DNA from: Thiothrix subterranea
GTDB taxonomy: Bacteria > Pseudomonadota > Gammaproteobacteria > Thiotrichales > Thiotrichaceae
Reading direction: 5' to 3'
Assembly: GCF_016772315.1 (NCBI RefSeq)
Contig: NZ_CP053482.1
Coordinates: forward strand, 2,294,001-2,358,000
DNA: 64,000 nucleotides
The notes under the pieces are model-generated. The model was not told the origin of the DNA and did not search any database. It saw nothing but the letters and a program-made list of their open reading frames with translations. Position 1 is the stretch's first letter; each line of letters begins with the position of its first letter. The position numbers and the translations under genes were made by a program. Of this stretch, positions 54,277 through 63,618 are shown piece after piece.

Positions 54277-55383
54277 TTATTTCGGCAATTTGCCAGTAAT
54301 CCCTTTGACGTAAAACGCCATTTTCGACATATCTTCGTCCGACATATTGCTGCCAGCGGCGACGATTTCCTTACCGTCTTGATCAACGACTGGCCCTGCA
54401 AATGGGTGCAAACTGCCATCCTTGATTTTGCCTTTAGCTTCTTCCACCTTGGCTTTAACGTCGGCAGGAACCGCGTCATTCATGGGCGCTAAATCCACCA
54501 TGCCATCCTTGATACCGCCCCAGATGCTGCCGGGTTTCCACGTACCATCCAATTGGCTTTGCACTTGCTTGATGTAATAGTCACCCCAGTGATGGGTAAC
54601 AGCCGTCAGGTGTGCATCCTTGCCGTACTTGGACATATCGGAATGGTAAGCGATGGCGTACTTCTTCTTTTCCTGCGCGGCAATGACAGCAGCAGTGGAG
54701 TCGGTGTGGTGCGTAATAACATCTGCACCTTGGTCAATGAGAGTATCCGCCGCTTCACGCTCACGACCCGGATCGAACCATGAGTTCACCCACACCACAT
54801 TCATCTCGATTTTCGGATTAACGCTCTGCGCCCCCAGCATGTAGGCATTAATCCCCTGCAATACTTCGGGGATTGGGAAAGCGGCTACATAACCCAGCTT
54901 GTTATCCTTGGTCATTGACCCTGCGACCATGCCCGCCAGATAACGGCCTTCGTAGAAACGTGCATTGTAATTGCCCAGATTATCGGTGGTTTTGTAACCT
55001 GTCGCATGTTCAAAATGCGTATCCGGGAATGTCTTGGCAACTTTGAGCATCGGGTTCATGTAACCGAATGACGTGCCGAAAATCATCTTGTAACCGCTGC
55101 TGGCGAGTTCACGGGTAACACGTTCCGCTTCAGCACCTTCAGGGATCGTATCCAAAACCTTGACTTCGATTTTGTCGCCGAACTTTTCCTCCAGTGCTTT
55201 GCGCCCGGTGTCATGCTGGTATGTCCAGCCAGCATCCCCAATCGGGCTAACGTAAATGAAACCGACTTTGAGCTTATCTTCAGCCTGTGCCGCGCCCAAC
55301 AGCAGCGAACTGGCAACCAGTACCGACCCCAGCAGGGTTTTCAGTCGTGGTTTACGCTGAGTAGTGAACGGGTTTGTCATCAT
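54277..55383 (-). CDS. BMP-family purine/nucleoside-binding lipoprotein-like periplasmic protein
   Basis: A 368-aa substrate-binding protein of the BMP (PnrA/Med) family, which binds purine nucleosides. A signal peptide (TLLGSVLVASSLLLGAAQA, no lipobox Cys) precedes KLKVGFIYVSPIGDAGWTYQ, the family opening; further motifs are MIFGTSFGYMNPMLKVAKTF, GRYLAGMVAGSMTKDNKLGY and VITHHTDSTAAVIAAQEKKK. The start is ATG at 55383 (or the next codon), after CAGGAG. It is the fourth ABC gene in the order ATPase-permease-permease-binding protein, between XDH and guaD, which suggests purine bases or nucleosides as cargo. Confidence 0.92.
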   Translation of the reverse strand: MMTNPFTTQRKPRLKTLLGSVLVASSLLLGAAQAEDKLKVGFIYVSPIGDAGWTYQHDTGRKALEEKFGDKIEVKVLDTIPEGAEAERVTRELASSGYKMIFGTSFGYMNPMLKVAKTFPDTHFEHATGYKTTDNLGNYNARFYEGRYLAGMVAGSMTKDNKLGYVAAFPIPEVLQGINAYMLGAQSVNPKIEMNVVWVNSWFDPGREREAADTLIDQGADVITHHTDSTAAVIAAQEKKKYAIAYHSDMSKYGKDAHLTAVTHHWGDYYIKQVQSQLDGTWKPGSIWGGIKDGMVDLAPMNDAVPADVKAKVEEAKGKIKDGSLHPFAGPVVDQDGKEIVAAGSNMSDEDMSKMAFYVKGITGKLPK

Positions 55384-55397
55384 CAATCTCCTGTACG

Positions 55398-56327
55398 TTA
55401 ATGAACTTCACGATGGAAAGCCTGCCCCAATGACGCGGGGGCATTCAGGCGAATAGTCTTGGCATTGCGTGAAATCAGCACCAATACCGCAATCGTTGCC
55501 AAATACGGCAACATGGATAAGAACTGCGAGGGAATATCCACTCCCAGCCCCTGAACGTGAAACTGAGCAATGGTCACACCGCCGAACAGGAACGCGCCCA
55601 ACAGCACTCGCCCCGGTCGCCAAGTGGCAAACACCACCAATGCCAGCGCAATCCAGCCGCGCCCAGCGGTCATGCCTTCCGACCACAGTGGAGTATACGC
55701 CAGCGACAAGTATGCGCCGCCAATCCCCGCCATTGCCCCGCCAAACAGCACCGCTAAATAACGGATGCGAATCACCGGATAGCCCAGTGCGTGTGCCGAC
55801 GTCGGCGATTCACCAATGGCTCGCAATACCAAACCACCCCGACTGTGATACAAAAACCACACCAACAGCGGAAACAGCAGCAACGCCAGATACACCAGCG
55901 GGTCATAGCTAAACAGCAATTGACCCAACACCGGCAAATCACTCAGCAGCGGAATATGCAGGGATTTGATGCCTTCCAACGCCACACTGCTGTACGCCTG
56001 CCCCATGTAAGCACTCAAACCAATGCCAAAAATGGTTAATGCCAAGCCAGTAGCCACCTGATTTGCCATCAAGGTCAAGGTGATGAACGCGAAAATCAGT
56101 GCCATCAACATACCCGCCCCAGCGCCAGCCAGCACGCCCAGCCATAATTGCCCGGATTCGGCAGCCACCATGAAACCGCTGATTGCGCCGACAATCATCA
56201 TGCCTTCCACGCCCAAATTCAGGACACCGGATTTTTCCACCACCAGCTCGCCCAATGCGGCAAAAATCAGCGGCACACCGGCGGTAATCGTCGCCACCAA
56301 AATGAGAATAACGGTATCAGCATTCAT
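55398..56327 (-). CDS. ABC transporter permease (BMP-type importer), second subunit
   Basis: A 309-aa polytopic membrane protein with about eight hydrophobic segments and the family sequences GVPLIFAALGELVVEKSGVL, NLGVEGMMIVGAISGFMVA, and SPTSAHALGYPVIRIRYLAV for the coupling helix. It matches permeases of simple-sugar/nucleoside (YufQ/NupQ-type) importers. The ATG at 56327 overlaps the preceding permease stop (ATGA), which fixes the start. Works as a heterodimer with the 56324-57394 product. Confidence 0.93.
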   Translation of the reverse strand: MNADTVILILVATITAGVPLIFAALGELVVEKSGVLNLGVEGMMIVGAISGFMVAAESGQLWLGVLAGAGAGMLMALIFAFITLTLMANQVATGLALTIFGIGLSAYMGQAYSSVALEGIKSLHIPLLSDLPVLGQLLFSYDPLVYLALLLFPLLVWFLYHSRGGLVLRAIGESPTSAHALGYPVIRIRYLAVLFGGAMAGIGGAYLSLAYTPLWSEGMTAGRGWIALALVVFATWRPGRVLLGAFLFGGVTIAQFHVQGLGVDIPSQFLSMLPYLATIAVLVLISRNAKTIRLNAPASLGQAFHREVH

Positions 56328-57394
56328 GCTTTGCTCCTCCAAGTGGGTGTTAGGCGAAAATGGATTAACACATCAGTTGCTAGCAAAAAGAACAGCAGCA
56401 AGCCCTGAAACACGCCACTCACCGCAGCGGGCAGCGCCAATTGCATTTGTGCCGATTCACCGCCCAAGTACAGCAATGCCATTAACAGGCTTGCCAGCAA
56501 AATACCAATGGGATGCAAGCGCCCTACAAACGCCACAATGATCGCGGCAAAACCATAGCCCGGAGACAGCGGCATACTCAATTGTCCAATGGGGCCTGCG
56601 ATTTCATTCATCCCCGCAATACCAGCCGCCGCACCGCCCGTGAGTAAGCCAATCCAGATGGTGCGTTTGGCATTGAACCCGGCATAATCCGCTGCTCTAG
56701 GAGCAAGCCCCGCCACCCGCATTTGAAACGCCACCACACTCCAACGCATGAACACAAACACCATTACCAGCGCTATTAGCGTTAGCCAAATGCCCGCATG
56801 GGTGCGCGTGCCTTCCAACATAATCGGCAGAATTGCGGATTCAGTAAACTGCCGCGATTGCGGAAAACCAAAGCCATCCGGGTCACGCCAAGGCCCATGC
56901 ACCAACCAACTGAGCAACAGTTGCGCCACATACACCAACATCAAACTCACCAAAATTTCGCTGGTATGAAAACGGGTACGCAACACCGCCGGAATCGCTG
57001 CCCACACCATGCCGCCCAATGCGCCTGCCATAAACATCAGCGGCAACACCCAAGCACTGTCACTTTCGTAAAACCACAGCGCCACGCCTCCGGCGGCAAT
57101 CGCGCCGATAGTTAATTGCCCTTCCGCCCCGATATTCCACACATTGGCGCGAAAACCCACCGACAATCCCAAGGCAATCAGCGCCAACGGCGAGGCTTTA
57201 ATCAGCAATTCGCCCAAGCCGTACATATCATTGATAGGCTCGATGAAAAACGCATGAAATGCCTTGAGCGGGCTTTGCCCCAGCAAGGTGAAAATGACCA
57301 TGCCGACCAACAACATCAGTGCAATCGCCAGCAATGGCGATAACCAAACCATGCGTTGGGACGGCTGCGGGCGTGGTTGTAATTTAAATAGCAT
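56324..57394 (-). CDS. ABC transporter permease (BMP-type importer), first subunit
   Basis: A 356-aa membrane protein with nine or so hydrophobic segments, including LLAIALMLLVGMVIFTLLGQ at the start and the family signature FRANVWNIGAEGQLTIGAIA, followed by GLAPRAADYAGFNAKRTIW, the likely coupling region. It resembles YufP/NupP-type nucleoside permeases. The start MLFKLQ at 57394 has GGAGGA upstream and overlaps the ATPase gene by 11 nt. Confidence 0.93.
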   Translation of the reverse strand: MLFKLQPRPQPSQRMVWLSPLLAIALMLLVGMVIFTLLGQSPLKAFHAFFIEPINDMYGLGELLIKASPLALIALGLSVGFRANVWNIGAEGQLTIGAIAAGGVALWFYESDSAWVLPLMFMAGALGGMVWAAIPAVLRTRFHTSEILVSLMLVYVAQLLLSWLVHGPWRDPDGFGFPQSRQFTESAILPIMLEGTRTHAGIWLTLIALVMVFVFMRWSVVAFQMRVAGLAPRAADYAGFNAKRTIWIGLLTGGAAAGIAGMNEIAGPIGQLSMPLSPGYGFAAIIVAFVGRLHPIGILLASLLMALLYLGGESAQMQLALPAAVSGVFQGLLLFFLLATDVLIHFRLTPTWRSKA

Positions 57395-58919
57395 GATCAG
57401 TATCCTCCGTTTGCTCAACCAAACTGCCCCCGCCCATTAGGATGCCAATGTCTTCCAGCGTGGAGCTGCGGGCATTCATGGCAGGGGAGAGTTTGCCGTG
57501 GTGAATAACGGCGATGCGGTCGCAAATTTCAAACAACTCATCCAGCTCTTCGGATACCACCAGAATGGCCACATTGTCCTTGCGCAAATTCACCAACGTT
57601 TGACGGATAAAGCTGGCAGCGCCCACGTCTACGCCCCATGTCGGTTGCGCAATAATCAGCACCTCCGGTTTGAGCAGCAATTCGCGCCCCACTATGTATT
57701 TCTGCACATTGCCACCCGACAAGCTTTTGGCTTCGGCATGGTCGCCTGAGCATTTGACACTGAAGCGATCAATGCAATGACGTGAAAAGTCCCGCATTCG
57801 TTTGTGACTGATAAAGCCGGTGTTCGACATGCCGTCTTCATGCCCAGTGAGCAAGGCATTGTAAGCCAGTGACATGGCGGGAACTGCGCCGCGCCCCAGC
57901 CGTTCTTCCGGTACGAAACGCAGCCCCAGTTTGCGGCGTTGCGCGGGGTTTAAGCGTCCGGCGGGTTGACCTTTGATGAGAATATCGTTGGCGTGTGGCG
58001 AGGGTTTTTCACCGCTGAGGGCATACAGCAATTCCTGCTGACCATTGCCGGAAACGCCCGCAATGCCGAAGATTTCCCCGGCTCGCACACTGAGGTTGAT
58101 GTCGTGCAAATCCGTGCCAAACGGATCTTCCGATACCCGCGACAGTTGTTTGACTACCAAGCGTTCTGCGCCGTCGGTGCGGGCGGGGGCGTGTTCGCAC
58201 ACGGGAAGCTCTCTGCCGACCATCATTTCAGCAAGGCTTTTGGCGGTTTCCCGACGCGGATCGGCTTCACCGCTGACGCGCCCCATGCGTAATACGGTGG
58301 CTTTGTGGCAGAGTTCGCGGATTTCTTCGAGCTTGTGGCTGATGTAGAGGATGCTGCATCCTTCATCCGACAGTCGTCGCAGGGTTTCAAACAGCTTGCG
58401 CACCGCTTGCGGAGTGAGCACGGAGGTGGGTTCGTCCATGATCAGCAATTGCGGGTTTTGCAATAGGCAACGCACGATTTCCACTCGCTGACGTTCGCCC
58501 ACGGACAGGTCGTGTACCAAGCGGTGCGGGTTGAGGGGTAAGCCATAACTCTCGGATACTTCTTCGATTTGTTGCGCCAGTGCTTTCAGGTTTTGCTTAG
58601 CATCCATTGCCAGTGCAATGTTTTGGGTAACACTGAGGGTGTCAAACAGCGAAAAATGCTGGAATACCATGCCAATGCCCAGCTTACGGGCTTGCGCGGG
58701 GCTGTGGATATTGACTGGCTCGCCGTTCCAGAGAATCTCGCCCTTATCGGGTTTGACCACGCCATACACCGCTTTCATCAGGGTGCTTTTGCCCGCGCCG
58801 TTTTCACCCAGCAAGGCGTGAATTTCACCGGGCATGACCGTGAGGTTGACGTTTTCGTTGGCGATAACCGAGGGGTAATACTTGCTGATACCGCGCAATT
58901 CGAGGCGGGGTGCTGTCAT
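57384..58919 (-). CDS. ABC transporter ATPase with two nucleotide-binding domains (BMP-type importer)
   Basis: A 511-aa protein with two ATPase domains, as in sugar/nucleoside importers. Domain 1: Walker A LLGENGAGKSTLMKAVYG (37-54), signature LSVGERQRVEIVRCLL and LLIMDEPTSVLTP. Domain 2: degenerate Walker A region IAGVSGNGQQELLYALSG, signature LSGGNVQKYIVGRELLL and VLIIAQPTWGVDVGA, with Gln in place of the usual catalytic Glu/Asp partner, so only one site is probably fully active, as known for this family. It overlaps xdhC by 4 nt and precedes the permeases. Confidence 0.94.
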   Translation of the reverse strand: MTAPRLELRGISKYYPSVIANENVNLTVMPGEIHALLGENGAGKSTLMKAVYGVVKPDKGEILWNGEPVNIHSPAQARKLGIGMVFQHFSLFDTLSVTQNIALAMDAKQNLKALAQQIEEVSESYGLPLNPHRLVHDLSVGERQRVEIVRCLLQNPQLLIMDEPTSVLTPQAVRKLFETLRRLSDEGCSILYISHKLEEIRELCHKATVLRMGRVSGEADPRRETAKSLAEMMVGRELPVCEHAPARTDGAERLVVKQLSRVSEDPFGTDLHDINLSVRAGEIFGIAGVSGNGQQELLYALSGEKPSPHANDILIKGQPAGRLNPAQRRKLGLRFVPEERLGRGAVPAMSLAYNALLTGHEDGMSNTGFISHKRMRDFSRHCIDRFSVKCSGDHAEAKSLSGGNVQKYIVGRELLLKPEVLIIAQPTWGVDVGAASFIRQTLVNLRKDNVAILVVSEELDELFEICDRIAVIHHGKLSPAMNARSSTLEDIGILMGGGSLVEQTEDTDHAI

Positions 58920-59758
58920 AGCGGGTTCTCCTGTAGGTGTAATGCCAGCAATTGCGCGGCGACGGCAAGGGCAATGTGGGCGGGCTGCTTGCTGCGAATC
59001 TGCGGAATACCAATGGGGCAGGTGAGGCGTTCCAGCGCCGTATGGCTATGCCCTTTATCCAGCAAGTGCTTGCGGAATTTGCCGAGCTTGGTTTGCGAAC
59101 CGATCAGCCCCAGAAAGCGGAAACAGTTGTGGCGCAAGGCGGCATCGCAAATTGCCAAATCCAGCGCGTGGTCGTGCGTCATCACCAGCAGGTAGGCGTT
59201 GGCGGGTAAGGCTTCGATCAGGCTGGCAGGATTGGGGGCAATATAGGCTTTGGCATTGGTGGGCAATTCGGCGGGGAACTGCTCCTCACGACTATCGACC
59301 CAATACAAACGGCAGGGTTGGGTTGCTAGTATTGCCGCAAGTGCTTGCCCGACATGCCCTGCACCGAATAGCACAATTGGGAATTGGTTGGCGTTGACGG
59401 CATCGGGGTGTTGCCATTGCTGCGGGTCAGCGCAGTATTCGTAGTGGATGTGGACGCGCCCGCCGCAGCATTGCCCAAGCGTCGTGCCGAGAGTGAATTC
59501 GCGTTGGAGTTGAAGAGGGCGACCGCCGGTCGCCCCTACGAAGACCGTCCCCTGTAGGGGCGACCGGCGGTCGCCCTCTTCACGTTCTGCTACTGCTAAC
59601 AACGCCCGCGCTTCTGCCATCACCTGCTGTTCCAGCTTCCCCCCACCGATACTGCCCAATAATTCTTGCGCGGCAATCAGCATGTACGCCCCGTTTTCAC
59701 GCGGGGTTGAACCTTGCGTATCGGTAATGCGGGCAATAATGAAGGCGGCTGGAATCAT
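58916..59758 (-). CDS. xdhC: Xanthine dehydrogenase accessory protein XdhC with palindromic insertion
   Basis: XdhC binds, sulfurates and delivers the molybdenum cofactor to XDH. The 280-aa protein shows IITDTQGSTPRENGAYMLI-like start, GSIGGGKLEQQVMAEARALL, LGQCCGGRVHIHYEY (the Mo-cofactor Cys pair), VLFGAGHVGQALAAIL and LLVMTHDHALDLAICDAALR, plus FLGLIGSQTKLGKFRKHLL. About residues 60-82 (EEGDRRSPLQGTVFVGATGG) are encoded by a perfect 27-bp inverted repeat that has entered the gene in frame, in a loop between two conserved segments. Overlaps with XdhB and the ABC ATPase are 4 nt each. Confidence 0.93.
   Translation of the reverse strand: MIPAAFIIARITDTQGSTPRENGAYMLIAAQELLGSIGGGKLEQQVMAEARALLAVAEREEGDRRSPLQGTVFVGATGGRPLQLQREFTLGTTLGQCCGGRVHIHYEYCADPQQWQHPDAVNANQFPIVLFGAGHVGQALAAILATQPCRLYWVDSREEQFPAELPTNAKAYIAPNPASLIEALPANAYLLVMTHDHALDLAICDAALRHNCFRFLGLIGSQTKLGKFRKHLLDKGHSHTALERLTCPIGIPQIRSKQPAHIALAVAAQLLALHLQENPL
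59513..59580. repeat. Perfect 27-bp inverted repeat inserted in the xdhC coding region
   Basis: The left arm 59513-59539 (ending GGTCGCCCCTAC) is the exact reverse complement of the right arm 59554-59580, around a 14-nt loop. Each arm contains a smaller palindrome, GGGCGACCGCCGGTCGCCC. The structure looks like a mobile palindromic element; its GTAGGGG ends also occur in the post-pgk hairpin. Confidence 0.92.
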
Positions 59759-62061
59759 GCGTTGCCCTGCATGGTGTCACGCACGGCTTGCACCGCATTC
59801 AGAATGGCTTCCGGTGTTGCCGGTGCTTGCAACGGCGGGCTGCAACGGTAATCGCCGACGCTGGCAACCGCATCCCGCAGCGCAAAAAACACCGACATCG
59901 CCAGCATGAGCGGCGGTTCGCCTACGGCTTTGGAACGGTAAATGGTGTGTTCCACATTGGCATTATCGTCCAGCAGCTTCACCGTAAACTGCGCGGGAAT
60001 ATCGCCCGCCACCGGAATTTTGTAGGTGGATGGCGCATGAGTACGCAAACGCCCGCTGTTATCCCACCACAATTGTTCCGTGGTCAGCCAGCCCATGCCC
60101 TGAATGAAACCGCCTTCGATTTGCCCCGTATCCAGTGCCGGGTTCAGTGAACTGCCCACATCGTGCAGAATATCGACGCGCACTACCCGATTTTCGCCGG
60201 TCAAGGTGTCGATAATCACCTCAGACACAGCAGCACCATACGCAAAATAATAGAACGGTCGCCCGGTCATGGTTTGCGGGTCGTAATGGATTTTCGGGGT
60301 ACGGTAAAAGCCCGTGGCTGATAGCGAAATGCGATTGATCCAAGCATCGTGTGCTAGGTGCGCAAAACTCACGGTGTTTGCCGTGCCGAGATGGATTTGC
60401 CCGTCCTGAAACACAATGGCGGCAGCATCCACCCCGTAGTGGCTGGCGGCAAATTCGGTGAGGCGTTGTTTCAAGGTACGTGCTGCATCTTGCGCTGCCA
60501 TGCCGTTGAGGTCAGAACCGGAGGAGGCCGCTGTTGCCGACGCATTCGGCACTTTATCGGTGCGGGTAGCGGTGCAGCGGATTTGACTGAGCGGAATTTG
60601 CAATTCTTCCGCCACCACTTGCGCCACCTTGGTGTACAAGCCTTGCCCCATTTCCAGCCCGCCGTGATTGAGCTGTACCGAACCGTCGCTGTAAATGTGC
60701 AGCAATGCGCCTGCCTGATTGAAAAAGGTGGCGGTAAAGGAAATGCCGAATTTGACGGGGGTGAGCGCCATGCCTTTTTTCAACCAAGGGCTGTTATGGT
60801 TGAAGGCAATAATGTCGGCGCGGCGTTGTTGGTAGTCGGCACTGCTTGCCAGTTCATCGACAATGCGCTGGATAATATTGTCTTCGACCGCCATGCCATA
60901 CGGTGTTTGGCTACGCACACCGTTCGTGCCGTAGAAATTGGCACGACGCACTGCCAACGGGTCGCATTGCAGGTAACGCGCCACATCATCCAGCACGTAT
61001 TCAATCGCCATCATGCCTTGCGGGCCACCAAAGCCACGAAACGCGGTATTCGATTGCGAGTTGGTTTTGCAACGGTGCGAAACAATATCCACATGCTCCA
61101 AGTAATAGGCATTGTCGGCGTGGAACATGCTGCGGTCATTCACCGGCCCTGAGAGGTCAGCGGAAATGCCGCAGCGTGAGGCATACACCAGCTTTACGCC
61201 TTGCAGCACACCTGCGTCATCGAAACCGGCTTCGTAATGGATGTCATAACAATGGCGTTTGCCAGTGATGGTCATGTCATCGTCCCGATCCAGCCGGAGT
61301 TTCACTGGGCGTTGGGTTTTCAGCGCAAGCAGCGCGGCAATGCTGGCAAACAGTGCCGGTTGGCTTTCTTTGCCACCGAATGCGCCACCCATGCGGCGGC
61401 ATTCCAGCACAATGTCTTTCTCGGTTAGCCCTAAGACGCTTGCGAGGGTTTTTTGGTCGTGGTGCGGGTGCTGGGTAGAGCTATAGATCAGCACATCGCC
61501 GTGTTCACGCGGCAAGGCAAAGGCAATCATGCCTTCCAGATAAAAATGTTCCTGCCCGCCCAATTGAAAATGCCCGCTGAGGCGATGGGGGGCTTGTTGC
61601 AGGGCGGTTTCGGGTTGCCCGCGTTGCAGGTGTTTGCTAGGCAAGACGAATTGCTGTTGCTCGATGGCGTGTTGAATATCGAGGTTGTGCGGCAAGGAGT
61701 CGTAATCAATGACTGCCAAACGCGCCGCACGGCGGGCAGCTTCGACAGACGTGGCAGCCACGGCGAAAATGGCTTGCCCGATGTATTCCACGGTGTCGGT
61801 GGCAAATACTGGCTCATCCTGCATCGCCCCACCAAGGTGATTCACGCCGGGAATATCGGCGGCGGTGATGACGGCGATTACCCCCGCTGCTTGGCGCACT
61901 GCATCCAGATTCACGCTGCGCAAACGGGCATGGGCTTGTTGGCTGATACCGATGGCGGCGTACAAAGTATCGCGGGGTTCGGGCAAATCATCGGTGTAAT
62001 GCGCCGCGCCCGTGACATGCAATTCGGCACTGTCGTGTTTGATGGGTTTGCCAACGCTCAT
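59755..62061 (-). CDS. xdhB: Xanthine dehydrogenase molybdopterin-binding subunit XdhB
   Basis: The catalytic large subunit oxidises hypoxanthine and xanthine to urate at the Mo cofactor. The 768-aa protein starts MSVGKPIKHDSAELHVTGAA, has GQEHFYLEGMIAFALPREHG, LECRRMGGAFGGKESQPALF (cofactor-binding Gln region), TAFRGFGGPQGMMAIEYVLD, GGLEMGQGLYTKVAQVVAEE and the C-terminal KAVGEPPLMLAMSVFFALRD with the active-site glutamate. The ATG at 62061 overlaps the xdhA stop (ATGA); the 68 extra residues of the longer frame are out-of-frame-like xdhA sequence and are rejected. Subunit layout is the bacterial XdhAB type. Confidence 0.96.
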   Translation of the reverse strand: MSVGKPIKHDSAELHVTGAAHYTDDLPEPRDTLYAAIGISQQAHARLRSVNLDAVRQAAGVIAVITAADIPGVNHLGGAMQDEPVFATDTVEYIGQAIFAVAATSVEAARRAARLAVIDYDSLPHNLDIQHAIEQQQFVLPSKHLQRGQPETALQQAPHRLSGHFQLGGQEHFYLEGMIAFALPREHGDVLIYSSTQHPHHDQKTLASVLGLTEKDIVLECRRMGGAFGGKESQPALFASIAALLALKTQRPVKLRLDRDDDMTITGKRHCYDIHYEAGFDDAGVLQGVKLVYASRCGISADLSGPVNDRSMFHADNAYYLEHVDIVSHRCKTNSQSNTAFRGFGGPQGMMAIEYVLDDVARYLQCDPLAVRRANFYGTNGVRSQTPYGMAVEDNIIQRIVDELASSADYQQRRADIIAFNHNSPWLKKGMALTPVKFGISFTATFFNQAGALLHIYSDGSVQLNHGGLEMGQGLYTKVAQVVAEELQIPLSQIRCTATRTDKVPNASATAASSGSDLNGMAAQDAARTLKQRLTEFAASHYGVDAAAIVFQDGQIHLGTANTVSFAHLAHDAWINRISLSATGFYRTPKIHYDPQTMTGRPFYYFAYGAAVSEVIIDTLTGENRVVRVDILHDVGSSLNPALDTGQIEGGFIQGMGWLTTEQLWWDNSGRLRTHAPSTYKIPVAGDIPAQFTVKLLDDNANVEHTIYRSKAVGEPPLMLAMSVFFALRDAVASVGDYRCSPPLQAPATPEAILNAVQAVRDTMQGNA

Positions 62062-63542
62062 GCTTGCACCCCCGTTGTGTACAGGGAAAGCGATTCGCCG
62101 GTGGTTTCCAGCAGGCATTTCAGCAGCAAGTTTTTCGCCACACTCATGCGGTAGGTGGCGGAAGCCCGCATATCGGTAAGCGGTTGGAAATCGTGTTCCA
62201 GCGCCTTCATCGCTGCGGTGACGCTGGCTTGTTCCCACGCTTGCCCGCTTAATGCCGCTTCGCAATGGCTGGCGCGTTTGGGAATGCCTGCCATGCCGCC
62301 GTAGGCAATACGGGCTTCAGTGACGTGTTGTTGTGCATCGAGTTGAATGTGGAACGCGGCGCACACGGCGGAAATGTCTTGCTCAAAACGTTTGGAGATT
62401 TTATAGCAGCGCAGCAAGCCAGTTGCCGCATTCGGCAAGGGAATCCGTACCGCTTCTATGAATTCACCCGCAGCCAAATCTTTTTGTTGGTAAGCCAGAT
62501 AAAACGCTTCCAGTGGCAGTTCGCGGGTTGCCTCACCTTTGCGCAAGCGGATTCGCGCCCCCAGCACCAGCAGCGCAGGCATGGAATCACCGATGGGCGA
62601 ACCGTTGGCAATATTGCCTACCAATGTACCGGCATTGCGGATTGGCAATGAGGCAAAGCGTTCGTGCAATTCGCGCAGAGGCGGGTAATGGGCGACGATG
62701 GCTTGAAAAGCGGCTTCCAACGATACCGCAGCGGCGATTTCCAGCCAGCCATCTTGTGTGGTGATTTGATCCAGCCCCGCGACTTTGTTCAAGGAAATCA
62801 AGGTGGGTAAATCGCGGTGTTGTTTGGTAATCCACAAGCCAACATCGGTTGCGCCTGCCAGTAAGGTGGCATCGGGATAGCGTTCCAGCAAGATGGCAAG
62901 TTCGCCAAGGCTGGTGGGGGCGCAAAAGCGTTTGCCGTCGTGTTCCAGTAGCAGGCTGTGGGGTTGTTGCGCCCATTGCGTCAGGGTGGTAATCAATGCT
63001 GTTTCGGCAAAATCATCGTTTGGAAATGCGTGGGCGTATTCATACATGCGTTCCCCCGCATCCAGAATGGGGCGGTAGCCGGTGCAGCGGCACAAATTGC
63101 CAGACAGGGCTTGGCTAATTTGCAGGCGGCTGGCATTGGGTTGATTCTGGTACAAGGCAAACAATGACATGACGAAGCCGGGTGTGCAAAAGCCGCATTG
63201 CGAGGCGTGGCAATCGACCAGTGCTTGTTGCACCGGATGCAGTTGCTTGCCGCGTTGCAGGCTTTCGACCGTAAACAGGGCTTTGCCGTCGAGCGTTGCC
63301 AGCAACTGAATGCAGGCATTCAAGGCGCGATAACGCAAACGCCCGTGTTGCAGGTCGGCGACCACGACGGTACACGCGCCGCAATCGCCTTCGGCACAAC
63401 CTTCTTTTGTCCCTTTGCGGTACAAGTGTTCACGTAGGTAATTGAGCAAAGTGGTATCGGGGGCGAATGGCGGCGGGGTGTGCGCTTGCCCATCGAGCAT
63501 GAAGGTGATGCTGTGTTTGACTGTGACCTCGCCTGCATTCAT
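62058..63542 (-). CDS. xdhA: Xanthine dehydrogenase FAD/2Fe-2S subunit XdhA
   Basis: The small subunit passes electrons from the Mo site to NAD. The 494-aa protein has an N-terminal plant-type 2Fe-2S domain (GCAEGDCGACTVVVADL, with C49, C54, C57 and C77), a second helical 2Fe-2S domain (HASQCGFCTPGFVMSLFA and GNLCRCTGYRPILDAG) and a C-terminal FAD-binding domain (LLAGATDVGLWITKQHRDLP, ASLPIRNAGTLVGNIANGSP). All eight cluster cysteines are visible. It leads xdhA-xdhB-xdhC, coupled to xdhB. AGAGGA precedes the ATG. Confidence 0.96.
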   Translation of the reverse strand: MNAGEVTVKHSITFMLDGQAHTPPPFAPDTTLLNYLREHLYRKGTKEGCAEGDCGACTVVVADLQHGRLRYRALNACIQLLATLDGKALFTVESLQRGKQLHPVQQALVDCHASQCGFCTPGFVMSLFALYQNQPNASRLQISQALSGNLCRCTGYRPILDAGERMYEYAHAFPNDDFAETALITTLTQWAQQPHSLLLEHDGKRFCAPTSLGELAILLERYPDATLLAGATDVGLWITKQHRDLPTLISLNKVAGLDQITTQDGWLEIAAAVSLEAAFQAIVAHYPPLRELHERFASLPIRNAGTLVGNIANGSPIGDSMPALLVLGARIRLRKGEATRELPLEAFYLAYQQKDLAAGEFIEAVRIPLPNAATGLLRCYKISKRFEQDISAVCAAFHIQLDAQQHVTEARIAYGGMAGIPKRASHCEAALSGQAWEQASVTAAMKALEHDFQPLTDMRASATYRMSVAKNLLLKCLLETTGESLSLYTTGVQA

Positions 63543-63618
63543 CCGCTGTCCTCTGCTAAGAAGGGAGGGCAGAAGATTCTGCCCCCAACGACTCGAAGAA
63601 AAATTTACACGCTACATC

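Noticed and set aside
62062-62265. N-terminal extension of XdhB by 68 residues
   Set aside because: It overlaps xdhA in another frame; the ATGA junction and the family N-terminus both place the start at 62061.
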